In this document: one piece after another, positions 1 to 5,474 of the stretch
Position numbering within the stretch: the first letter of the stretch is position 1
How the letters are laid out: the number at the start of each line of letters is the position of its first letter
From: a bacterium
GTDB taxonomy: Bacteria; Calditrichota; Calditrichia; RBG-13-44-9; J042
Assembly (NCBI GenBank): GCA_015494485.1
Contig: WGBF01000269.1
Span: 1 to 7,072 of the forward strand
DNA length: 7,072 nt
Direction: 5' to 3'
Position numbers and translations under genes: made by a program
The notes under the pieces: generated by a model
Told to the model about the DNA's origin: nothing
Seen by the model: the letters and a program-made list of their open reading frames with translations, nothing else
The model's database searches: none

Positions 1-779
1 ATTCCGCGCGGGATATCGAAATTTTATTGCATGAGAGTCAGGAATCCATTAAACAACGCAAACGTGCGGAAGGCGAATATCTACAGAAATTCCTGGAATT
101 GCGGGATCTCCGGGTGCGGGATGCCATGGTACCACGTGCGGAAATTATTGGCGTTCCACATACCGTATCCATTTCTGAACTGGCAAAAATTTTCATGGAA
201 TACGGATTCACACGGTTGCCAGTATATAAGGAAAACCTGGATAATATCATTGGCATTGTATACGTTAAGGATTTATTTAAAAAGCCCCGCAGTTTAAAAT
301 CCATTCTGCACCCTCCTCTTTTCGTTCCGGAAACCAAACGCGCCCTGGAGCTTTTACGTGAATTCAGGCAAAAAAATATTACCATGGCCATTGTGGTGGA
401 TGAATACGGGGGTACGGCTGGCCTGGTTACTCTGGAAGATCTTCTGGAAGAACTGTTTGGGGAGATCGAAGACGAGTTTGATACGCAAACCGTATTAATC
501 CGCAAAATTAAAGAAGGAATTTACCACGTCAATGCCCGGGTGGAAATTGACCAATTAAACGAAACGCTCGGGTTAAATTTACCCAAAGGCGATTATGAAA
601 CGCTGGCAGGTTTTATTTTGAGTCAGCTTGGACATATTCCCCGACGGGAAGAATCTTTTGAATACAATAATATGCGTTTTACTGTGACCAAAACCACCCG
701 CCGAAAAATTGAATGGGTACGCATCGAATTATCACCGGAAACCATTTCAGAGCACGTTCAAAAATCTGAGGAAGAATAG
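1..779 (+). CDS. CNNM/CorC-HlyC family CBS-pair protein, 5' truncated by window edge
   Basis: This is the C-terminal 258 residues of a membrane-associated CBS-domain protein of the HlyC/CorC (CNNM transporter-related) family. The reading frame is open to base 3 with no stop, so the true start is off the left edge and the TTG at 27 is probably internal. In order it shows a helical linker, a first CBS motif beginning at the family signature VRDAMVPR (visible residues about 38-93), and a second CBS motif ending in the hallmark VVDEYGGTAGLVTLEDLLEE (about 100-155). A C-terminal CorC/HlyC (transporter-associated) domain follows, to about residue 250. Full-length members normally carry an N-terminal DUF21/CNNM membrane domain of about 180 residues, presumably upstream here. 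Family members are linked to Mg2+/Co2+ transport, and GldE of gliding bacteroidetes is related. Substrate and exact subtype cannot be told from this end. The family call is secure; the function is inferred. Confidence 0.93.
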   Translation, partial: SARDIEILLHESQESIKQRKRAEGEYLQKFLELRDLRVRDAMVPRAEIIGVPHTVSISELAKIFMEYGFTRLPVYKENLDNIIGIVYVKDLFKKPRSLKSILHPPLFVPETKRALELLREFRQKNITMAIVVDEYGGTAGLVTLEDLLEELFGEIEDEFDTQTVLIRKIKEGIYHVNARVEIDQLNETLGLNLPKGDYETLAGFILSQLGHIPRREESFEYNNMRFTVTKTTRRKIEWVRIELSPETISEHVQKSEEE

Positions 780-800
780 CAATTGTAATTAATTTCCTGG

Positions 801-836
801 CCCTCGCTCACGATAATATTTAAAAAAGAGAGAGGG
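801..836 (+). promoter_or_regulatory. possible leader hairpin covering an SD-like sequence
   Basis: CCCTCGCTC (801-809) can pair with GAGAGAGGG (828-836): eight base pairs with one internal G/A mismatch and an AT-rich 18-nt loop. No T-run follows on either strand, so it is a poor intrinsic terminator for the CBS gene. The right arm is also the only Shine-Dalgarno-like purine stretch before the small ORFs at 841 and 855, so folding could hide it. The structure is seen in the sequence; its regulatory meaning is speculative. Confidence 0.25.
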
Positions 837-854
837 ACACATGACGATTTCTTC

Positions 855-1019
855 ATGGACGAAGGCATTAACCATCCGTTACATTTTGATACCCGGGATG
901 TACTTAAAAATCTTCCTTCAAAAAGGTCGGCATACCAGGCGAAAATAACCAGAATTTTAATTTTATTGGCCTGTGTACAAACAGTGCTTAAATTTATTTT
1001 TTCAATAAGTGGGATTTAG
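855..1019 (+). CDS. putative small single-pass membrane protein, 54 aa
   Basis: I do not recognise this protein. The ORF runs from ATG 855 to TAG 1017-1019. It has a polar N-terminal half (begins MDEGINHPLHFD), a basic patch (residues about 23-33, KRSAYQAKITR) and a hydrophobic C-terminal segment (about 34-54, starting ILILLACVQTVLKF). This suggests a tail-anchored or single-pass inner-membrane peptide with the N-terminus in the cytoplasm. Its stop is separated by one base from ATG 1021 of the rhodanese gene, the arrangement expected for translational coupling. Against it, the purine-rich GAGAGAGGG at 828-836 lies 18 nt upstream, too far for a normal Shine-Dalgarno. That sequence is better spaced for ATG 841, which opens a 35-codon ORF in another frame (841-948). 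The choice between these starts, or a frameshift joining them, is unresolved. Confidence 0.42.
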   Translation: MDEGINHPLHFDTRDVLKNLPSKRSAYQAKITRILILLACVQTVLKFIFSISGI

Positions 1020-1020
1020 T

Positions 1021-1428
1021 ATGCTCAAAAGAACAACCATTCGGGATTGGAGCATCACCCTTTTTTTTCTGATTTCTGTATTTTCAATTTACCACATTGC
1101 TGCAAAGCACCATTTTAACGCCTCGAACATATCGCCTCAAATATTCCGGGAAATTCTTGAAGATAATAAAAATGTTGTGTTAATCGACCTGCGGGAAAGC
1201 CGGGAAATCCTGCGGGAGCCGTTTTCGTCACCCAAGCCCTTGATGCACCTTCCCTTTCTATGGTTACGACGCTCACACGCTTTGCCGACGGTGACGCCCG
1301 GCCAGATCACTATATTGCTGTGTTCTGATGGCAATCGTTCCCGCCTGATCTCTACCTTACTGGCTGAACAAGGAATGCACACGTTCTATCTTGAAGAAGG
1401 ACTCTGGTCGTTACCTGCCACGAAGTAA
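1021..1428 (+). CDS. membrane-anchored single-domain rhodanese-like protein
   Basis: A 135-aa protein with an N-terminal signal anchor after basic residues (MLKRTTIRDW, then a hydrophobic stretch at about 11-28). A rhodanese-homology domain follows. Recognisable parts are the VVLIDLRESRE strand-loop (about residues 54-64) and the active-site loop CSDGNRS near residue 103, fitting the CxxGxRS pattern with the catalytic Cys that carries a persulfide. The LLAEQGM and YLEEGLWSL segments match the usual end of the fold. By the positive-inside rule the catalytic domain should face the periplasm, so its role is probably sulfur or thiol chemistry there rather than cytosolic tRNA thiolation; the substrate is unknown. 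I chose ATG 1021 over GTG 1009 because GTGGGA sits just upstream of the ATG and the small ORF at 855-1019 ends one base before it. The last 18 bp overlap the convergent glycosyltransferase gene. Confidence 0.85.
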   Translation: MLKRTTIRDWSITLFFLISVFSIYHIAAKHHFNASNISPQIFREILEDNKNVVLIDLRESREILREPFSSPKPLMHLPFLWLRRSHALPTVTPGQITILLCSDGNRSRLISTLLAEQGMHTFYLEEGLWSLPATK

Positions 1429-2262
1429 AGCTGCTTGCATGGTTTCGTAATACTGGCGTTTCGCTTCATATCGCGTTACGGTGTCGGTTTTATTCCGTTT
1501 TTTGGCTCCCTGCACAAAGATGGTAATTTTGCGAAGCAGTTCTTCCAGTACCTGTAAGGTTTGCTCACGGTTTAATTGCCCGGAAGCAAGTATCTTCTCC
1601 AGCGCGTAAATACGAAACCGATCCATTCCCCAATGTTTCCTGGACAACTGATCGGCATGGCCACCATATTTTCGAATTAACGGCTCATCCAGATACAATA
1701 CTGCTTCATGGGCACAAATTCGCAGCCACAAATCGTAATCTTCCACCGCCGGTAGCGCTTCGTCAAACATCCCGTATTCCAAAAACAGGCTGCGGTGTAG
1801 TAATACCGACGACGGCGAAATAATACACAGGGGCAAACAGTGAGGAAAAATGTATCCCCCATATTTCTGATGAATTTTCCGTGGATTTACGCGCTTTCCA
1901 TTCCGAACCCAGATTTCATTGGTATGGCAAATTCGGTATTGGGGGGATTGGTGAATAGCATGGAGTTGTTTTTCCAGTTTTCGGGGCATCCATTCATCAT
2001 CGGAATCCAGAAAGGCAATCCATTCACCCCTGGCTTCGGTTATTCCCCGGTTTCGAGCTTTGCTTACCCCCCAATTTTTCTGAAAGAAATAGGTTACCTG
2101 GGGAAATTCCGCCCTTATCATTTCCTTTGTGCCATCCATTGAGCCATCATCCACCACAAGGACTTCCAGGGGCGGAACGGTTTGCTGAAAGACCGAAGTC
2201 AATGCCCGCCGAAGGGATTCCCGACGATTGTACGTTGGAATGATAACCGAAACGGATGCCAT
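1411..2262 (-). CDS. glycosyltransferase family 2 (GT-A fold)
   Basis: A 283-aa cytoplasmic nucleotide-sugar transferase, likely acting on a surface polysaccharide or glycolipid; donor and acceptor are not predictable. Motifs in order are SVIIPTYNR at residues 4-12, VVDDGS at 36-41 (nucleotide binding), and LDSDDEW at 85-91 (the DxD-type metal site). A second conserved half has HCLPLCIISPSSVL at about 141-154, VEDYDLWLR at 173-181 (candidate catalytic acid/base in ED) and GGHADQLSRKHWGMDRFR at 200-217. From memory, the last block is shared by a well-conserved GT2 subgroup. The C-terminal 60 residues are helical and charged. An in-frame ATG exists at 2313, but it lies inside the terminator stem of the preceding gene, so the ATG at 2262, starting directly at the GT fold, is preferred. 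No strong Shine-Dalgarno is visible. Expression may depend on readthrough from the receptor gene or on an unrecognised promoter in the roughly 40-nt gap. Confidence 0.92.
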   Translation of the reverse strand: MASVSVIIPTYNRRESLRRALTSVFQQTVPPLEVLVVDDGSMDGTKEMIRAEFPQVTYFFQKNWGVSKARNRGITEARGEWIAFLDSDDEWMPRKLEKQLHAIHQSPQYRICHTNEIWVRNGKRVNPRKIHQKYGGYIFPHCLPLCIISPSSVLLHRSLFLEYGMFDEALPAVEDYDLWLRICAHEAVLYLDEPLIRKYGGHADQLSRKHWGMDRFRIYALEKILASGQLNREQTLQVLEELLRKITIFVQGAKKRNKTDTVTRYEAKRQYYETMQAALLRGR

Positions 2263-2299
2263 TGTTTTTTTCTGGAATTTACGCGAATTTTTTACAAAT

Positions 2300-2330
2300 A
2301 AAAAGCCGCCCATTCCGAAGAATGAGCGGC
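2300..2330 (-). terminator. intrinsic terminator with UUCG tetraloop after the TonB-dependent receptor
   Basis: Read on the minus strand, arms GCCGCTCATTC (2330-2320) and GAATGGGCGGC (2315-2305) form an 11-bp stem with one U-G wobble, closed by the very stable C(UUCG)G tetraloop. TTTTT at 2304-2300 follows directly. It lies 22 nt past the receptor stop codon. On the plus strand no T-run follows, so it acts in one direction. Confidence 0.93.
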
Positions 2331-2352
2331 TATATAACCATCCCTGAAATTT

Positions 2353-5061
2353 TTACAGATTCACAACAGCTGTAAGGAAGGTGTTGAACAAGGGAGATTG
2401 CACCACATACATGTGGTATTTTGCCCGCAGGTTGTCATTACGGTTGAAGTCCCGAGTCCAGGCTGCACGAGAGTAGTTGTCATTATTTGTGATATTGTTC
2501 AACTGCAAGCGCAGATCCACATCCGCACCGGCCAACTGCATGGAGTAGGAAATCGAGGCGTTCAACTCGAAGAAATCGGGCAATTTCGCGGTATTGTCAT
2601 AGTTTCCGTAGTATTCAGACCAGGCATTGGTCGAGACACCCAGGCGCAGGTTCCCCATATTGTACCCCACTTCAGCAGCGTACATTTTCTGCGGGGAGAA
2701 CGGAACCACCTTACCCACAACGTCTTCAGCAGCAATACCAAAAATTTGCTGTACATTCATTTCCTGCCATTTGTTGCTGGCAATGGTAGCGCTGGCACGG
2801 AAATCGAAGTTCCGATAACGGGCAAGGGCTTCCAGTTCCAAGCCCTGGTGACGCGCCTGACCGGCATTAATGGTTACACGATCGCCAGCCTGATCAATGA
2901 CGTATTCAATTTTATCACGGAAATCCATGATGTAATAGTTGGCCTTCAATACATAGTACCGGGTGTAATACCCAACACCCACTTCATAATTCGTCAGTGT
3001 TTCGGGTTTCAGTTCAATGGGGTTCCCATTGGCATCTTTGGGCTGATTGGCACCCGGACCACGGGAACGGTTGTACCAGTCACCGGTACGGGGTTCTTTT
3101 TTGGAGATACTGTAATTGGCGTACACATTGATATTTTGGTTCACATTGTAACTAATACCGAATTTAGGCATGAAGAAAGAATACGTCCGTTTGTAATCAT
3201 CATCGGTGTACTTCGGAGTTCCGTCGGAATTCTTCAGATCACGGGTTTGATAGTAGTAGATGTTGGTCCATTTCTGGGCGGCAAAATCGTACACGCGAAT
3301 GGGACGTTCTTCTACCCGATAGGAATACCGCGCATACTGACCGTCGGCCATGATGGACAAGCCCTGAATGGGGGACAGTAAAATCCGGCCAAAACCGGAG
3401 AGGTTGGTTACAATACCATCATAGTCGTACCGGTACTGGACTTCATCCAGGGTACGCACGCCACCGGTGCTGGGATCATACATGCGGAAATCGAAGGATT
3501 GCGCGAAGTGACGTGCTTTCCAGTGACGACCTTCACCACCGATGGTAATGGTAATCATGTCATTGATTTTATTCTGATAAGCAAAGTTGGCACCATACTG
3601 GAAGTGATGGTTTTGAGAATCATTGCGCCAGGAGTGTGCGTAAGTGCTGCTAATCAGGTTGCTGGCGCGGCTTACCGTAGTGGTATCACCATTGTAAACA
3701 AAGGTGTTATCGTTCGGATTGTAGCCGGTCAACACTTTACCGGTCATTTCATACACGAAGCGTGCATGCCGACCAAAATACTTTGCGTCGGTAGAAGGAG
3801 AAACTTCTTTAAAGGTCACCAGACCGGTATTTACGTCAAAGTAATCATTGCGCAGATAACGGCCACCACCCCGACCGGTGGTTACAAAACTATTAACCTT
3901 CAGATAAGAATTGTCATTAATGGCCCAATCCCAGTGCAATTCATATTGCGGTTTGAAGTAATAGTTTTCCTGATAGGGGTGATTGTAGCGATTGTATTCC
4001 CGGCCTAACTTGGGAATTAAATCCAGGTCCTGCATCGTACGGGCTTGATTATGCCGTTGCGGCGCGCCATGAGCATTTAACGTAATAACGTGTTTGCCCA
4101 AAATGCTTTGCAAGCCAACATAAAAACTGTGCCCATTGTAGTAAGTATTTGCAATGTAGGAGTCACCGGATTTCCGTTCGTAGCGCAGATGCAGATTCAG
4201 CTTACCATCAGCTAACAACCCGGAAACATAATCAATCGAGAAAGCCTGGTTGAAGGGATTGTACGTTTCAGAACCGCCTAAACCATTGGCAATCCGATTG
4301 GTCCCTTTGTAACCACCTTTGGTGTAATAGCCAACCAAAGAGCTCTTTAAGGTGAACGTCGGCGTTGCCGAAAAACGACCGGTCACAATGTTCACAGAAC
4401 CACCAAACGCGCCGGAACCTAACAGCGAGGCACCCACACCGCGTTGTACCTGGATGGAAGATGCAGTTCCGCTTAAACCAGTCCAGTTCGACCAGTACAC
4501 AATCTGGGATTCCGGATCATTGACGGGCACACCATTAATCAGGATTTGAATGTGTTGGGCATCAAAACCCCGAACATAAATCTGAGCTTCACCTAACCCT
4601 GCGGACGTTGTAAACACCCCAGGAATGGTACGCAGCAAATCGGGAACATCCTGGGTGGCGTATTTTTCCATAATTTCATCTGCATTCACTTCCGTAAATG
4701 CAACCGGGGTTTTTCGTTCTTCTGCACGGTTCACTTCTACAACAATTTCCTGCCCTTCAAACACCGTCGGCTGCATAGCAACTTCCAGTACCACCGGGTC
4801 TTTTCCAACCGTAACCACCTTGCTCCAGTCAATATACCCCAGGTAGCTTACCTGCACACGCCATTTCCCTTGAGGCACATCGTCAATAATAAATGCCCCG
4901 TCCTCATCGGTGGTGGTTCCCATGGTGGATCCAACCAGAATAACGTTGGCACCAATCAGGGGATCACCCGTTTTGGCATCCTTGACAACACCCTTAATGG
5001 TGCCGCCAAATACCATTGCGGTAGCCATTAACACTACCAAAATGATAGATAAAAGCCTCAT
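2353..5061 (-). CDS. TonB-dependent outer-membrane receptor with carboxypeptidase-regulatory-like domain
   Basis: A 902-aa outer-membrane active transporter energised by TonB-ExbBD. Residues 1-19 are a clear signal peptide (MRLLSIILVVLMATAMVFG). Residues about 21-97 form a CarboxypepD_reg-like beta sandwich (GVVKDAKTGDPLIGANV, DEDGAF, VSYLGY). A short stretch around EIVVEVNR (105-112) may serve as the TonB box. The plug domain spans about 118-228 (DVPDLLRTIPGV, IYVRGFDAQHIQILINGVPV, GSGAFGGSVNIVTG). The rest is a 22-strand-type barrel with typical late motifs LKPETLTNYEVGVGYY and NAGQARHQGLELEA. The ligand is not evident: there is no SusD partner, siderophore gene or B12 riboswitch in the window. 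The last residue is Leu rather than the usual terminal aromatic. The start at 5061 is fixed by a strong AGGAGGAGC at 5071-5063. A 56-codon ORF ends 16 nt upstream on the same strand, and an intrinsic terminator follows the stop. Confidence 0.96.
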   Translation of the reverse strand: MRLLSIILVVLMATAMVFGGTIKGVVKDAKTGDPLIGANVILVGSTMGTTTDEDGAFIIDDVPQGKWRVQVSYLGYIDWSKVVTVGKDPVVLEVAMQPTVFEGQEIVVEVNRAEERKTPVAFTEVNADEIMEKYATQDVPDLLRTIPGVFTTSAGLGEAQIYVRGFDAQHIQILINGVPVNDPESQIVYWSNWTGLSGTASSIQVQRGVGASLLGSGAFGGSVNIVTGRFSATPTFTLKSSLVGYYTKGGYKGTNRIANGLGGSETYNPFNQAFSIDYVSGLLADGKLNLHLRYERKSGDSYIANTYYNGHSFYVGLQSILGKHVITLNAHGAPQRHNQARTMQDLDLIPKLGREYNRYNHPYQENYYFKPQYELHWDWAINDNSYLKVNSFVTTGRGGGRYLRNDYFDVNTGLVTFKEVSPSTDAKYFGRHARFVYEMTGKVLTGYNPNDNTFVYNGDTTTVSRASNLISSTYAHSWRNDSQNHHFQYGANFAYQNKINDMITITIGGEGRHWKARHFAQSFDFRMYDPSTGGVRTLDEVQYRYDYDGIVTNLSGFGRILLSPIQGLSIMADGQYARYSYRVEERPIRVYDFAAQKWTNIYYYQTRDLKNSDGTPKYTDDDYKRTYSFFMPKFGISYNVNQNINVYANYSISKKEPRTGDWYNRSRGPGANQPKDANGNPIELKPETLTNYEVGVGYYTRYYVLKANYYIMDFRDKIEYVIDQAGDRVTINAGQARHQGLELEALARYRNFDFRASATIASNKWQEMNVQQIFGIAAEDVVGKVVPFSPQKMYAAEVGYNMGNLRLGVSTNAWSEYYGNYDNTAKLPDFFELNASISYSMQLAGADVDLRLQLNNITNNDNYSRAAWTRDFNRNDNLRAKYHMYVVQSPLFNTFLTAVVNL

Positions 5062-5062
5062 A

Positions 5063-5072
5063 GCTCCTCCTG
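5063..5072 (-). promoter_or_regulatory. strong Shine-Dalgarno of the TonB-dependent receptor
   Basis: On the minus strand, CAGGAGGAGC lies immediately before T-ATG at 5061. It is the best ribosome-binding site in the window and fixes the receptor start. It begins 5 nt after the stop codon of the 56-aa ORF, so terminating ribosomes could reinitiate here. Confidence 0.85.
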
Positions 5073-5077
5073 TTTAG

Positions 5078-5248
5078 TTATGAATTGTTTGTGAAATACG
5101 AAAGCCTCTTTCGTTCCGGGAAAGAGGCTTTAACATAAGCACAGATATCTTCCGATTCTTTCCAGACATGCTTGGTCATTAATTTGGAAAGATCAAACAC
5201 TTTAAACGTTCTGAGCATCTGTTGATCCATCAACTGTTCACTTCTCAT
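5078..5248 (-). CDS. putative 56-aa leader ORF upstream of the TonB-dependent receptor
   Basis: I do not recognise this product. ATG 5248 to TAA 5080-5078 encodes a charged, soluble-looking 56-residue peptide beginning MRSEQLMDQQMLRTFKVFD and ending SYFTNNS, with one Cys (residue 36) and no membrane segment or signal peptide. It lies on the receptor's strand and ends 16 nt before the receptor ATG, as expected for an operon partner or a translated leader. It is bounded upstream by an in-frame TAA, and ATG 5248 is the first start after it; there is no clear Shine-Dalgarno (GGCCATTTTGAA precedes it). A perfect 12-bp inverted repeat lies within codons 40-50, so either the ORF is an attenuator-type leader or the hairpin is the real element and the ORF is chance. 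It could also be a decayed fragment of a longer gene. Confidence 0.38.
   Translation of the reverse strand: MRSEQLMDQQMLRTFKVFDLSKLMTKHVWKESEDICAYVKASFPERKRLSYFTNNS
5101..5131 (-). terminator. perfect 12-bp hairpin in the receptor leader (possible attenuator)
   Basis: AAAGCCTCTTTC (5101-5112) and GAAAGAGGCTTT (5120-5131) are perfect inverted repeats around a 7-nt loop. The form, GC-rich core flanked by A and T, is that of an intrinsic terminator. The T-run beyond it is short on both strands: TTTCGTATTT on minus, TTTAACAT on plus. No annotated gene ends into it from either side. It sits 40-70 nt before the receptor start within the expected leader transcript, so a premature-termination (attenuation) role or an mRNA 5' stabilising role is more likely than ordinary end-of-gene termination. 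Confidence 0.6.
5221..5234. promoter_or_regulatory. 14-bp palindrome, possible operator
   Basis: GTTGAT-CC-ATCAAC is a perfect 6-bp inverted repeat around two bases, the size of a dimeric regulator site. It lies inside the putative 56-aa leader ORF (codons near QLMDQQ), 160 bp upstream of the receptor start. No regulator gene is in the window to pair with it. Confidence 0.25.
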
Positions 5249-5474
5249 TTCAAAATGGCCAAAAGTTTAAATATTTGTGACCAAATTTTCAATACATAAT
5301 TTTTTTTCATTTCTGCTCCAGATATTCCCTCTGAAAATTTAATCATGCTTTAATCATAACTTCCAGACATTTCAAATTTGTTACAAATTTATTTCATTCT
5401 GCCGACATGTTATAACCGGAAATACCAGAACTCCTGCTTGCTTTCACCTCCCTTGTTTTGTAGTATTGACCGCC
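5249..5474. promoter_or_regulatory. AT-rich divergent intergenic region between the receptor leader and thiI
   Basis: This stretch should hold the promoters for the minus-strand receptor leader and for plus-strand thiI. I cannot assign a confident sigma-70 pair. On the minus strand, TAAATTTG (5392-5385) matches the Bacteroidota -7 pattern TAnnTTTG, but no good -33 element accompanies it. On the plus strand, TAGTATTG (5461-5468) is a near match, with TTG (5438-5440) 20 bp upstream. That would start transcription almost at the thiI ATG, which has no Shine-Dalgarno. A 10-bp direct repeat TTCCAGACAT occurs at 5160-5169 and 5361-5370. No riboswitch-like conserved box was recognised. Confidence 0.4.
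5338..5390. repeat. AT-rich direct repeats with 11-bp period
   Basis: TTTAATCAT occurs at 5338-5346 and 5349-5357, an 11-bp step. CAAATTT occurs at 5373-5379 and 5384-5390, again an 11-bp step, and the second pair also forms the inverted repeat AAATTTG-TTA-CAAATTT (5374-5390). Repeats one helical turn apart put the same bases on one DNA face. This suits a cooperatively binding regulator or intrinsic curvature near a promoter. The repeats are directly visible; the role is inferred. Confidence 0.45.

Noticed and set aside
38..505. 155-aa minus-strand ORF
   Set aside because: Antisense to the CBS/CorC gene; Ser/Arg-rich composition typical of a shadow frame.
1009..1020. GTG 1009 as start of the rhodanese gene
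   Set aside because: No Shine-Dalgarno precedes it, while ATG 1021 follows GTGGGA and sits one base after the stop of the 54-aa ORF.
1840..2142. 100-aa plus-strand ORF in the glycosyltransferase region
   Set aside because: It is the antisense frame of the GT2 gene, whose DDGS and DSDD motifs lie on the minus strand; no SD or recognisable motif.
2398..3381. 327-aa plus-strand ORF (and a 169-aa one at 3499-4008) inside the receptor gene
   Set aside because: They lie antisense to the TonB-dependent receptor, which has a signal peptide, plug and barrel motifs throughout. The antisense products show no family motif, and long antisense ORFs are common opposite such genes.
5078..5465. Cobalamin or other riboswitch before the TonB-dependent receptor
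   Set aside because: Such receptors often have a B12 riboswitch, so I read the minus strand for a conserved B12-box-like core and other known cores. None was recognised, and the 12-bp hairpin alone is not a riboswitch.
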